In this document: one piece after another, positions 7,621 to 15,027 of the stretch
How the letters are laid out: the number at the start of each line of letters is the position of its first letter
Numbering within the stretch: the first letter of the stretch is position 1
Origin: Bacteroides sp. UBA1317
GTDB taxonomy: Bacteria > Bacteroidota > Bacteroidia > Bacteroidales > Bacteroidaceae
Assembly (NCBI GenBank): GCA_002307035.1
Contig: DBTL01000022.1
Span: forward strand, 1 to 20,220
Length of the DNA stretch: 20,220 bases
Direction: 5' to 3'
Translations under genes and position numbers: made by a program
Notes under the pieces: model-generated
What the model was told of the DNA's origin: nothing
What the model saw: only the letters and a program-made list of their open reading frames with translations
Database searches by the model: none

Positions 7621-8547
7621 TTACACAAGGTGCTGAATGGCTTGTAAACTAAGCATTTCTTTAGGTACGGCCGTTTGTATCTCTTTTTTTAGAACTTGCA
7701 GTAGGCTGTGTCTGATAAAATTTTTATTTGTGACGAGTACGATCTGTCTAGTGGGGCGTGGAACGGCAAACGGACGAACCAACTCTTTTTGGTCACGGCT
7801 AAGTTGCTGCACTGCTAAGCCGGGAATAAAAGTAATTCCTTTACCATTCTCTACCATGCGCATAAATGTTTCCATGCTACCTAATCGATAAGCCATTTGG
7901 CTAAGCTTGACAGCCTCCATCTGGCAGAAGCGCACCAATTGATCACGGAAGCAATGCCCCTCGTCGAGTAGCCACAATCGTTCGCCTGTTATGTCGGACG
8001 TGCGTATTAATTCGTTCTTAAACAAGGCTTCTTTTCGAGAAACATATCCATAGAATTCTTCATAAAACAAGATTTCTCCGTAGAAGAAATTTTCTTCTGG
8101 CAGATTGGCTATGATAGCAGCATCAATTTCTTCTGTAAGCAAAGATTGTCTGATGTCTTGGGTTTTCATTTCGGTAACTCGTATGTCCATTTCAGGATAA
8201 TGTTCCATTAGTTGGGGGAAGAATCGCGGCAAAAGGTAGGGAGCAATGGTGGGAAGTACTCCGAGCCGAAATGTGCCCGAGAGTAGTTGTCGCTCCTCAT
8301 TAATAATCTCTTTTACATGTGATGCTTGAGCCAGCACAATATGGGCTTGTTTCAGAACTTTTTCTCCCACGGCTGTGGGGCATACGGGCTGTACGTTGCG
8401 ATCGAAAAGCTTCACTCCCAGTTCATCTTCCAGCTTTTGAATCATAGCACTTAGTGTGGGCTGGGTTATGTTACAATAATCAGCCGCTTTGCCAAAATGG
8501 CGAAACTGATCTACGGCTAAAATATACTCCAGTTGTTGAATGGTCAT
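7621..8547 (-). CDS. oxyR: Hydrogen peroxide-sensing LysR-family regulator OxyR
   Basis: The 308-residue protein has an N-terminal LysR winged helix-turn-helix (QLEYILAVDQFRHFGKAADY, residues 5-24, through about 60) and a C-terminal effector domain. Two cysteines in GHCFRDQLVRFC fall at residues 199 and 208. These are the same numbers and context as the redox-switch cysteines of E. coli OxyR, which form a disulfide on contact with peroxide. This separates it from other LysR proteins. It is transcribed divergently from dps, a classic OxyR target, across a 130-bp region. Autoregulation and activation of dps are inferred from this layout. Confidence 0.93.
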   Translation of the reverse strand: MTIQQLEYILAVDQFRHFGKAADYCNITQPTLSAMIQKLEDELGVKLFDRNVQPVCPTAVGEKVLKQAHIVLAQASHVKEIINEERQLLSGTFRLGVLPTIAPYLLPRFFPQLMEHYPEMDIRVTEMKTQDIRQSLLTEEIDAAIIANLPEENFFYGEILFYEEFYGYVSRKEALFKNELIRTSDITGERLWLLDEGHCFRDQLVRFCQMEAVKLSQMAYRLGSMETFMRMVENGKGITFIPGLAVQQLSRDQKELVRPFAVPRPTRQIVLVTNKNFIRHSLLQVLKKEIQTAVPKEMLSLQAIQHLV

Positions 8548-8588
8548 TGGTCATTTAGAGTTTATAGGGTTCATTGAATGCGTCTATG

Positions 8589-8596
8589 CAAAGATA
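8589..8596 (-). promoter_or_regulatory. -7 element of the oxyR promoter
   Basis: Read on the minus strand this is TATCTTTG, an exact TAnnTTTG match, about 42 bp upstream of the oxyR ATG. No good -33 TTTG is present at 19-21 bp, so the promoter may depend on an activator or be weak. Confidence 0.5.
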
Positions 8597-8606
8597 GAAA
8601 TTATCA

Positions 8607-8639
8607 GTTGGACATCCATTGCTTTTTAGCCTATCTTTG
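8607..8639 (+). promoter_or_regulatory. dps promoter
   Basis: TATCTTTG at 8632-8639 matches the Bacteroides -7 element. GTTG at 8607-8610 is an approximate -33 element at 21-bp spacing. The -7 lies about 40 bp before the dps start. It mirrors the oxyR -7 element, and OxyR would be expected to bind around or between them. Confidence 0.6.
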
Positions 8640-8682
8640 TAGCAAAGAAAAGAAATAGTATAAACATAAAAAACAAATGATT

Positions 8683-9159
8683 ATGAAAACTTTAGATTAT
8701 ATCAAGTTGAATGAAAAGGGAGTTGAGAATATGGTAGTCTCATTGCAGCAGTTGCTGGCAGACTTCCAAGTATATTATACTAATCTGCGTGGATTTCACT
8801 GGAATATTAAAGGGCATGACTTTTTTGTCTTGCATAGTAAATTTGAAGAACTGTATGATGATGCTGCTGAAAAAGTCGATGAGCTAGCAGAACGTGTGCT
8901 AATGTTGGGTGGTGTTCCGGTAAGTAAATTCAGTAGCTACCTTAAAGTTAGTAAGGTATTGGAAGTAGATGGAGTAAGCAATGGAGAAGAAGCACTAAAA
9001 AATATTCTTGATTCGTACAGTTACTTCATTTCTGAAGAACGCAAACTACTTTCTTTAGCATCTGAAGTAGGAGATGAGGTGACGGTAGCTCTGATGAGTG
9101 ATTATTTGAAAGAACAAGAAAAAATGGTGTGGATGCTTACTGCATACAACACTAAATAG
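8683..9159 (+). CDS. dps: Dps-family ferritin-like DNA protection protein
   Basis: Dps proteins form 12-subunit shells that oxidise Fe(II) with peroxide, store the iron and protect DNA. The 158-residue product has the intersubunit ferroxidase residues His39 (GFHWNIKG), His51 (LHSKFEE), Asp66 and Glu70 (in VDELAER). The segment after it, VLMLGGVP, is also typical. An in-frame ATG two codons upstream (8677) is the other possible start; I prefer 8683 because MKTLDYIKL fits the usual Bacteroides Dps beginning. The gene is monocistronic, divergent from oxyR and followed by a hairpin at 9207-9235. Confidence 0.93.
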   Translation: MKTLDYIKLNEKGVENMVVSLQQLLADFQVYYTNLRGFHWNIKGHDFFVLHSKFEELYDDAAEKVDELAERVLMLGGVPVSKFSSYLKVSKVLEVDGVSNGEEALKNILDSYSYFISEERKLLSLASEVGDEVTVALMSDYLKEQEKMVWMLTAYNTK

Positions 9160-9206
9160 AGAAAGGTGGGGCAGTCTAATATTATCGACCTTGTTCTTAA
9201 AAATGC

Positions 9207-9235
9207 GATAAGCCACTGTTTTTCAGTGGCTTATC
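9207..9235. terminator. Perfect 12-bp hairpin terminator between dps and tRNA-Pro
   Basis: GATAAGCCACTG at 9207-9218 pairs perfectly with CAGTGGCTTATC at 9224-9235 around a TTTTT loop. On the minus strand it is followed by GCATTTTT, so it best fits termination of the tRNA-Pro transcript. On the plus strand it lies 48 bp after dps but has no T tract, so action on dps is less certain. Confidence 0.75.
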
Positions 9236-9245
9236 TGACAAATAG

Positions 9246-9318
9246 TCGGAATGAGGCGATTCGAACGCCCGACCCCTACGTCCCGAACGTAGTACGCTAC
9301 CAACTGCGCTACATTCCG
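9246..9318 (-). tRNA. tRNA-Pro (anticodon CGG)
   Basis: Read on the minus strand, the acceptor arm CGGAATG pairs with CATTCCG and the discriminator base is A. The anticodon stem CTACG/CGTAG closes the loop TTCGGGA, giving anticodon CGG for codon CCG. The T arm contains the standard TTCGAAT loop. The D arm AGTTGGTA is normal. CCA is not encoded. Length 73 nt. Confidence 0.95.
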
Positions 9319-9332
9319 CTGGTTTGTGGATG

Positions 9333-9363
9333 CAAAGGTACGGCAAAAAATTAAAAGGCCAAA
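9333..9363 (-). promoter_or_regulatory. tRNA-Pro promoter
   Basis: On the minus strand TTTG (9363-9360), a 19-bp spacer and TACCTTTG (9340-9333) match both parts of the Bacteroides consensus exactly. The -7 element ends 14 bp before the tRNA 5' end. Confidence 0.75.
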
Positions 9364-9400
9364 CGTTTGCTAGAAAATATTGCAAAAGATTCTCCATGCT

Positions 9401-9431
9401 ATTGTGGTATTAAAAAAAACATTTATCTTTG
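9401..9431 (+). promoter_or_regulatory. tRNA-Phe promoter
   Basis: ATTG at 9401-9404, a 19-bp spacer and TATCTTTG at 9424-9431 form a Bacteroides-type promoter. The tRNA starts 17 bp after the -7 element. Confidence 0.7.
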
Positions 9432-9448
9432 CACCCGCAATCACGTAA

Positions 9449-9521
9449 GGTGCCATAGCTCAGTTGGTAGAGCAAAGGACTGAAAATCCTTGTGTCCCCG
9501 GTTCGATTCCTGGTGGCACCA
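9449..9521 (+). tRNA. tRNA-Phe (anticodon GAA)
   Basis: The acceptor arm GGTGCCA pairs with TGGCACC and the discriminator base is A. The anticodon stem AAGGA/TCCTT holds the loop CTGAAAA, giving anticodon GAA. The D arm GCTCAGTTGGTAGAGC and T loop TTCGATT are canonical. CCA is not encoded. A terminator follows directly. Confidence 0.96.
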
Positions 9522-9534
9522 CTTTCAAATCAAG

Positions 9535-9561
9535 CAGTTACATAAGTAGCTGTTTTTTTTT
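9535..9561 (+). terminator. Rho-independent terminator of tRNA-Phe
   Basis: CAGTTAC at 9535-9541 pairs with GTAGCTG at 9546-9552 (one G-U pair), followed by nine Ts. A longer outer pair, ACTTTCAAA (9521-9529) with TTTGAAAGT (9563-9571), encloses it. Confidence 0.75.
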
Positions 9562-9609
9562 GCTTTGAAAGTACGTTTTTTCTTGCGATTTCATGATGGT
9601 TTAGAGGGC

Positions 9610-9664
9610 TTGTATAAATCATAGGTATACAAACATGGATGTATCTGCTATAAATCATAATAGC
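9610..9664. repeat. Paired TATAAATCATA repeats with short inverted repeats
   Basis: TATAAATCATA occurs at 9613-9623 and 9649-9659. The first copy overlaps an inverted repeat TTGTATA/TATACAA (9610-9616 and 9626-9632), and the second overlaps GCTAT/ATAGC (9647-9664). Function unknown. Confidence 0.5.
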
Positions 9665-9756
9665 TGTAAACTGTATTGCAGTAAAGCTGGAGGGGAATAA
9701 ATATATGTCATTGACAACCGCTCTTTATCAGTAAAGGATTCATTTATCATCAGCTA

Positions 9757-9818
9757 AAATCCGCAGGGTTCAGTTGCCTCAACAAGACGGTTCTTCAGCA
9801 ACTGAACCGTGCGGATTT
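9757..9818. repeat. Large imperfect palindrome (21-bp arms, 20-nt loop)
   Basis: The arms at 9757-9777 and 9798-9818 are complementary at 20 of 21 positions; the single mismatch is G opposite G at 9766/9809. The stem is GC-containing (AAATCCGCA and GTTCAGTTGC with their complements). No T tract follows on the plus strand and only a short TTTT on the minus strand. It could be a structured RNA, a folded-DNA element, or a mobile-element end. Confidence 0.75.
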
Positions 9819-9917
9819 AGATACGTGTAAATTGCTGGTGATTAAGTGCACAGCCGTGATGTAGCAGTCTTTCTTTTTTCTGGATGGCATTCTTGATAAA
9901 ATAGAGTTCTCTTCGTC

Positions 9918-11744
9918 TTAATTGTGTAAAGAGTCATCAACAACGGCTATTCCCATTTTTTTCATTAGAAAGCAAGCATTCATGTTTTGAGCTACTCCTT
10001 CTTTCATTTTGTACGAAAATAGTAATTCATTGTTATTGATGTCAGCTTCGAAACAATAGTTTTGGATATTATTAGGAAAATTGTTTTGTAACGAACTTAA
10101 GGCTAAATCATGTGTCGCAATAATGCCATTGGTCTGTAGAGACATGAATTGATTGATAAGAGCCAGCGATCCTTTCTGTTTGTCAACAGAGTTTGTTCCT
10201 TTCAATATTTCATCGAGAATGATGAATAAATCTTCATTCGCATTTAATTTATCAATGATTAATTTAAGCCTTTTCAATTCAGCGAAGAAATAAGATTCAT
10301 TACCGGTAAGTGAATCAGTCGTGTGAAGGCAGGTAATTAACTTGGCCGGATATATTTCCATTTTGCTAGCACATACTGGGCTCCCGATGCAGGCTAGTAG
10401 ATAATTTATTCCTACTGTACGAAGGTATGTACTTTTTCCTGCCATATTGGCTCCTGTTATTATCACAAAGAAAGGACGTTTTTCTATCGTTAGGTCATTT
10501 TTGACACAATTATTCCGATTCATCAGTGGATGCCCAAGTTTTTCTCCTTTTATATGCAATGCCGAAGAACTAATCTGAGGATATGTATAGTCCGGGTGGT
10601 TGTATGCAAATGTTGCTAATGAACAGAATGCATCCATTTCGCCGATAGCTTTTAACCATTTGGGCATTTCAAAAGCATAATTTTCTTTCCAATCTTCTAT
10701 TTTTATAATTTGTCGCAGTTCCCAGAAAAATAATCCGTTTAGAAGTATTGCGACTACTATATTGTTTCGTTGATCGAGTTCATTCATTAATTTGCCGAGG
10801 CTTCTTATTGCTTGGGAAGAGTTTCGTTTTTCGCTGCGAACCAGTTGTTTAATCTCGTTCAGTGAGCTACTCTGAAATTCCTCTTGTTCAATAGAGCGAA
10901 TGAGCTTTGCATAGGTCCCTAATATTTGTAGCCTCTTTCCATAGATAACTTGTAGGCTACTGATTTTTTTAGAGAAGATAAAACTTGAGAGCATAAAACA
11001 AGCAAATATCATTCCAGAAATGCTACTTGGTATAATGTTGGCTATAGTAAGGCTAATTGCAGCAATATTGGTTATCAAAACGATGGCAGGAAGTATTCGA
11101 AAAAACTTTTTGCGTCTAAAATAGCTTGGTGATTGAGCCCATTCTATTATTTCTTCTTCATCAGCAGATGTGCCTACGTAAAGTAATCCTAATACCCGGA
11201 ATTGTTGCCTTAGTTTTATTTTGGGGGTGAGTTCTCTAATTGCTTCTTGACGGGCCTCAATATTTTCTTTGTTTTCTAGATGCTTCATTAGCCAACTGGC
11301 CAATCTCTTTTGCCCCATTTGGGTCGATGTGCGATTGATACATTGGAAAAGTGATTGTTTGCCAAATACGTCAAGATCATAAGAGTATAGATGAGTTTCA
11401 TTTATAAAATTATGTCCATTTTCAAATGATGATGTATCTCCGTTTATAGCTTCTAATTCTTGATTATTTATTCTTATTAATTTTTCCAGGTACTCTTTCC
11501 GATAAAACAATGCATTATGCTTTTTTACTAAGATAAAAAAGGGAACAAAAGCTATGGCTGCAGCTATTACTACAAAAAGCCATCCATTACTCCAATAGTA
11601 GATTATTCCTATTACACCTATAATAAATAAGAAAAGTCTTATAAGACTTATTAGGTAAATCTTTTTTTTGTTATTATTGAGCTTTTCATTTGCACGACTT
11701 ATGTTTTGGTGATAATGCAGTTCTATCTTACTTAGTCCTTCCAT
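9918..11744 (-). CDS. Membrane-anchored MutS-family ATPase
   Basis: The 608-residue protein ends in a MutS-type ABC ATPase domain. Walker A is GANMAGKST at residues 431-439 and Walker B is ILDEILKG with Asp511-Glu512. ATHDLALS about 30 residues later fits the switch His. Four hydrophobic segments precede it: about 28-50, 53-73, 216-236 and 240-258, the first pair near the N-terminus. The mismatch-binding domain I of canonical MutS is absent, and there is no Smr nuclease domain as in MutS2. It therefore belongs to the poorly studied membrane MutS-like proteins of Bacteroidetes. Function is unknown; a role in mismatch repair should not be assumed. It stands alone, and a -7 element lies at 11807-11814. 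Confidence 0.85.
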   Translation of the reverse strand: MEGLSKIELHYHQNISRANEKLNNNKKKIYLISLIRLFLFIIGVIGIIYYWSNGWLFVVIAAAIAFVPFFILVKKHNALFYRKEYLEKLIRINNQELEAINGDTSSFENGHNFINETHLYSYDLDVFGKQSLFQCINRTSTQMGQKRLASWLMKHLENKENIEARQEAIRELTPKIKLRQQFRVLGLLYVGTSADEEEIIEWAQSPSYFRRKKFFRILPAIVLITNIAAISLTIANIIPSSISGMIFACFMLSSFIFSKKISSLQVIYGKRLQILGTYAKLIRSIEQEEFQSSSLNEIKQLVRSEKRNSSQAIRSLGKLMNELDQRNNIVVAILLNGLFFWELRQIIKIEDWKENYAFEMPKWLKAIGEMDAFCSLATFAYNHPDYTYPQISSSALHIKGEKLGHPLMNRNNCVKNDLTIEKRPFFVIITGANMAGKSTYLRTVGINYLLACIGSPVCASKMEIYPAKLITCLHTTDSLTGNESYFFAELKRLKLIIDKLNANEDLFIILDEILKGTNSVDKQKGSLALINQFMSLQTNGIIATHDLALSSLQNNFPNNIQNYCFEADINNNELLFSYKMKEGVAQNMNACFLMKKMGIAVVDDSLHN

Positions 11745-11806
11745 ATTTCTTTGTTTTTCTTTTGTGATAGTGAATGTTGTATGGCTATTTTGCGCATTCC
11801 AAAATA

Positions 11807-11814
11807 CAAAGGTA
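11807..11814 (-). promoter_or_regulatory. -7 element for the MutS-like gene
   Basis: TACCTTTG on the minus strand, 62 bp upstream of the ATG, matches TAnnTTTG. No TTTG is found at the -33 spacing. Confidence 0.4.
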
Positions 11815-11920
11815 TGCTTTTTGTCTCTTTATTCTATCTTTTTGGGCTTAAAGCTTGCTCTAGTTGTGTAAAGTCACTAACTTTCCACGCATTTATACGT
11901 TTTCTTTTAAGAGTTAGTTT

Positions 11921-12541
11921 ATGAAAAAATTATGGATTACAATGTTGTTAGGGGTTGTAGCAATGGAGGCTATGGCTCAAAGTCAGGCCTATGTTAGCCT
12001 GAAAGAGTTGTTTGCACACAAGGCTGACACAATTGCTCTTGTGAGAGTTGAAAAGAGAACCAAGAATCAAATGATGATGACTGCTGGAGGTGATTACAAG
12101 ATAACCTCAACTAATGATGCATTGAATAAACGTATTAGGACGCGTTATTATGCTATAGAATCTGATGGGACATTATATCTAAATTGTAGAAAACTAAGAA
12201 TTAAAAAATTTCGTTTTGGTACTTGTTATGCTGCTGCTATGTGGGTCGGATCCAAAATCTATTTTTGCGCAGCTCCGATAGGCCCTGCGGCAAATAGTGT
12301 TTCTCCGGCTAAGGATTATGATATGGGTGCTCTTGGACAAGCGATTGCTTCTTCCTCCTTGGTATCTAATCGGGTTTTCTATGAAATAGACTCGCTAACT
12401 CTTAAAGTTGATTTTGTGAGTAAAGAAAAAATGTCATCTTTATTAAAAGATCATCCTCTTTTACTTGCAGAGTATCTGTCTGAAAATAGCGAAGATGCTA
12501 AAGTTGTAGGTAAGTATCTTAAGTTGCTTCAGAAAAAATGA
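11921..12541 (+). CDS. Exported protein of unknown function
   Basis: I do not recognise this 206-residue protein. It begins with a type I signal peptide, MKKLWITMLLGVVAMEAMA, with cleavage expected before QSQAY. The mature part is short and mixed alpha/beta. It has a Gly/Ala-rich central region (CAAPIGPAANSVSPAKDYDM) followed by a Ser/Val segment that could insert as a helix. The C-terminal third is charged and helical (KEKMSSLLKDHPLLLAEYLS). The pattern is that of small periplasmic or surface Bacteroidales proteins. No partner gene adjoins it, and upstream promoter signals are weak (TATCTTTT at 11835-11842). Confidence 0.75.
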   Translation: MKKLWITMLLGVVAMEAMAQSQAYVSLKELFAHKADTIALVRVEKRTKNQMMMTAGGDYKITSTNDALNKRIRTRYYAIESDGTLYLNCRKLRIKKFRFGTCYAAAMWVGSKIYFCAAPIGPAANSVSPAKDYDMGALGQAIASSSLVSNRVFYEIDSLTLKVDFVSKEKMSSLLKDHPLLLAEYLSENSEDAKVVGKYLKLLQKK

Positions 12542-12773
12542 TGTACCTTTTGTTCCTTTTATCGCTCATGCAAATTCTTTTAAGGCTTTCTTTTTAAATC
12601 GTTCTTAAATGTCTGCCAAAAACTGGTGCAGATTATACTTTCATTTTTCTTTTTCTAACATAGTTCTCTTTTAAAACAGTTAATTATAATTAACTTGAGG
12701 GTTTTTCCTTCTAATATCAGGCAAAAATTTCATCTTCTTAATAAAACTACGAGAACAAACAGCGTTTTCTTTT

Positions 12774-12781
12774 TATATTTG
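12774..12781 (+). promoter_or_regulatory. -7 element for the tetR-like gene
   Basis: TATATTTG matches TAnnTTTG 45 bp before the start codon. No TTTG lies at the usual -33 spacing. The rest of the 284-bp gap from 12542 shows no gene. Confidence 0.45.
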
Positions 12782-12825
12782 CGGCATAAATTGACCGTAA
12801 TGTAGACTAATAAAAGGTTATAGAG

Positions 12826-13473
12826 ATGATGATTAATTTAGAGAAAGAAAATTCGTCAAGGGCTGATTTGAGAAAGCGAATTGTTCGAACTTCAATGGAG
12901 GCTTTTGCTACTCGCGGAGTCAAGAGCGTGACAATGGATGATGTTGCAATGATGCTTGGTATTTCCAAACGTACCTTGTATGAAGTTTTTGAGGATAAAG
13001 AGACATTGCTAATAGAATGCCTCTCGGATCATCATGATCAGATGGTCGTTTTTATGAGAGAAGTCTTGGAGACCTCCACTAATGTTCTCGAAGTTATATT
13101 GAAAGGTTATAAAAAAACAATTGAAGACTATCGGGGGACAAATATTCGTTTTCTTCAAGAGATAAAAAAATATCCTAAAGTATATGAACTTGTAAGAAAT
13201 CACCGCAAAAGAGATCATGATGCTGCTGTGGCATTTTTTAAGAAAGGAGTTGAACAAGGGCTTTTTCGTACTGATGTAAACTTTAGTATTGTTCATTTAC
13301 TCGTTCATGAGCAACTAGACTTGCTAATGACTAATGAACTCTTTACGCAATACTCATTCATGGAAGTTTATGAATCTATTACCTTTACTTTCCTTAGGGG
13401 TGTCTCTACCGCAAAGGGAGCAACTATTTTAGAAGATTTTCTGATAGAATATAAATCTAAAAATGAATTTTGA
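12826..13473 (+). CDS. TetR/AcrR-family transcriptional regulator
   Basis: The 215-residue protein has an N-terminal TetR DNA-binding domain (about residues 15-62) with helix-turn-helix DVAMMLGISKRTLYEVFEDK and the usual preceding helix (TSMEAFATRGVKSVTMDDVA). The C-terminal ligand domain is divergent, as is normal, and its inducer cannot be predicted. It has no adjacent transporter or enzyme on the opposite strand, and a terminator separates it from the downstream operon, so its targets are unknown. The ATG at 12829 is an alternative start. Confidence 0.88.
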   Translation: MMINLEKENSSRADLRKRIVRTSMEAFATRGVKSVTMDDVAMMLGISKRTLYEVFEDKETLLIECLSDHHDQMVVFMREVLETSTNVLEVILKGYKKTIEDYRGTNIRFLQEIKKYPKVYELVRNHRKRDHDAAVAFFKKGVEQGLFRTDVNFSIVHLLVHEQLDLLMTNELFTQYSFMEVYESITFTFLRGVSTAKGATILEDFLIEYKSKNEF

Positions 13474-13570
13474 GCAAATAGATAAGAACTCTAAAATTCG
13501 ATTCTTTGAAGTTCTTTAATCAGTCGTTTTTTTGCCCTGGTTGATATGTAGGCCAAATATAAATAACGAA

Positions 13571-13615
13571 AAAGGAGAATCTTTAATTACAGGGGATTCT
13601 CCTTTCTGTTTTCTC
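13571..13615 (+). terminator. Terminator after the tetR-like gene
   Basis: AAAGGAGAATC at 13571-13581 pairs perfectly with GATTCTCCTTT at 13595-13605. A loose T-rich tail (CTGTTTTCTCCCTTTT) follows. It ends the regulator transcript just upstream of the acetylation operon promoter. Confidence 0.75.
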
Positions 13616-13632
13616 CCTTTTGCCTATCTTTG
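13602..13632 (+). promoter_or_regulatory. Promoter of the SGNH/SGNH/MBOAT operon
   Basis: TATCTTTG at 13625-13632 is an exact -7 match. CTTT at 13602-13605 is a weak -33 match at 19-bp spacing and overlaps the terminator stem. The first gene starts 24 bp downstream at ATG 13657, which is why an upstream start at 13630, inside the promoter, is rejected. Confidence 0.6.
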
Positions 13633-13656
13633 CGGCTCTCTAATAAAACGTTGTTT

Positions 13657-15027
13657 ATGAAGAATTACTTGAAACATACATTGTGGCTTACTTTGATAGT
13701 AATATCGGTCCTTATATTTTTGCATCTGCTTCCTTCTATCGCTATTGGGGGGCATCAATTGCGTAAAGTCGATTTGTTTAGTGATATTCGCTTTCTTCAA
13801 TCCGAGGAAAGTCTACAAGATAGTTTGCCTCTACCTCCGATTGTAAAGCCGCAATTTATTGATACGTGCCAGGCGGGACTTACCTGCATTGAAGATTTTA
13901 GTGATTCTACAGGACGTGGTATGTCTCCTTTTTATAAGGCTCTTGACGAAATGGGTGACGGAGATCGCTTGGTAAGAGTTGCTGTTTTTGGTGATTCTTT
14001 CATTGAAGCAGATATACTCACTGCTGATTTGCGAGAGATGCTGCAAAAAAAGTTTGGTGGTTGCGGTGTGGGCTATGTTCCGATTACTTCTATGACAAGC
14101 GGATACAGACCCACTGTACGTCATTCGTTCAAAGGATGGCATAGCCATTCTGTAACTGATACGGTGTACTTTGATCGCAAAAAGCAAGGCATTGCAGGTC
14201 ATTATTTTGTGGCTGATTCTGGGGCATACGTTGAGTTGCGTGGACAAAAAGCTTATGCATCGTTGCTTGATACTTGTACGCAGGCTTCCCTGTTTTTTAC
14301 CAATAAGGGTGATGTTACACTCTCTGTAAGTATTAATAGAGGTGTTGAACGGGAGATGCATACCACACCTTCCCAGGGGACTTTGCAACAAATTCAGGTG
14401 AAGGGACGCATTGGTTCGGTTAAATGGCGGATAATCAAAGCTGATTCTACCTTGTTCTATGGTATGGCTCTGGATGGCACGCGCGGTGTTGCTGTCGATA
14501 ACTTTTCTTTGCGTGGTAATTCGGGCATGTCGCTGCGTTCCGTTCCGGAAAAAACGATGAGAGAATTTAATAAAAAACGTCCGTACGATCTTATTATATT
14601 GCAATATGGATTAAATGTTGCTACGGAGCGTGGGTGTGATTATGATCATTATCGCAAGATGATGCTGAAGGCTATTAGCCATATTAAAGAGTGTTTTCCT
14701 CAGGCAGGCATCTTATTAGTTGGCGTGGGCGATCGTGATTATAAAACTGAAACCGGTGATTTTCGTACTATGCCGGGCGTTAAAAATCTGATTCGATATC
14801 AGCAGAGCATTGCAGCCGAAAGCGATATTGCTTTCTGGAATATGTTTCAGGCTATGGGCGGTGACGAAAGTATGGCCAGGCTTGTTCATTCTAAACCTTC
14901 TTTAGCCAATTATGATTATACTCATATCAATTTTAGAGGTGGTAAGTACTTGGCCGACTTGCTTTATAGAACCCTTATGTACGGAAAGTCACAATACGAA
15001 AGGAGGCGTGAGTATGAGGAAAAATAG
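13657..15027 (+). CDS. Membrane-anchored SGNH/GDSL-type acetyltransferase or esterase
   Basis: The 456-residue protein begins with a short basic segment and a hydrophobic anchor (about residues 8-30), so the body lies in the periplasm. It has the SGNH hydrolase blocks: GDSF with nucleophile Ser114, an oxyanion Asn320 in YGLN, and DYTH with Asp420 and His423. Proteins of this fold act with MBOAT proteins in alginate (AlgJ/AlgX-like) and peptidoglycan (PatB-like) O-acetylation. The target glycan here is unknown. The region between blocks (about 150-310) is beta-rich and may bind carbohydrate. The gene opens a three-gene operon, and its stop overlaps the next start by 14 nt. Function is inferred from motifs and context. 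Confidence 0.8.
   Translation: MKNYLKHTLWLTLIVISVLIFLHLLPSIAIGGHQLRKVDLFSDIRFLQSEESLQDSLPLPPIVKPQFIDTCQAGLTCIEDFSDSTGRGMSPFYKALDEMGDGDRLVRVAVFGDSFIEADILTADLREMLQKKFGGCGVGYVPITSMTSGYRPTVRHSFKGWHSHSVTDTVYFDRKKQGIAGHYFVADSGAYVELRGQKAYASLLDTCTQASLFFTNKGDVTLSVSINRGVEREMHTTPSQGTLQQIQVKGRIGSVKWRIIKADSTLFYGMALDGTRGVAVDNFSLRGNSGMSLRSVPEKTMREFNKKRPYDLIILQYGLNVATERGCDYDHYRKMMLKAISHIKECFPQAGILLVGVGDRDYKTETGDFRTMPGVKNLIRYQQSIAAESDIAFWNMFQAMGGDESMARLVHSKPSLANYDYTHINFRGGKYLADLLYRTLMYGKSQYERRREYEEK

Larger units (their letters stand above)
9562..9917. other. Gene-free stretch downstream of tRNA-Phe
   Basis: No credible open reading frame or RNA gene is visible here. The stretch holds small repeats at 9610-9664 and a large imperfect palindrome at 9757-9818. 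tRNA 3' flanks are common integration sites, but I see no duplicated tRNA end or integrase. Confidence 0.6.

Noticed and set aside
8594..8634. Exact E. coli-type OxyR site (ATAG-N7-CTAT repeats)
   Set aside because: Only the outer ATAG and CTAT are present, 37 bp apart start to start instead of 33, and the inner half-sites do not match.
9166..9397. Short frames on both strands over the tRNA-Pro gene
   Set aside because: The tRNA fold, promoter and terminator account for this sequence.
9449..9571. Integrated element at tRNA-Phe
   Set aside because: No integrase gene or repeated tRNA 3' end was found within the window.
13831..14604. 257-codon open frame on the minus strand inside the first SGNH gene
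   Set aside because: It is antisense to a gene with clear catalytic motifs, has an unusual Arg/Ser/Ile-rich composition and matches no family.
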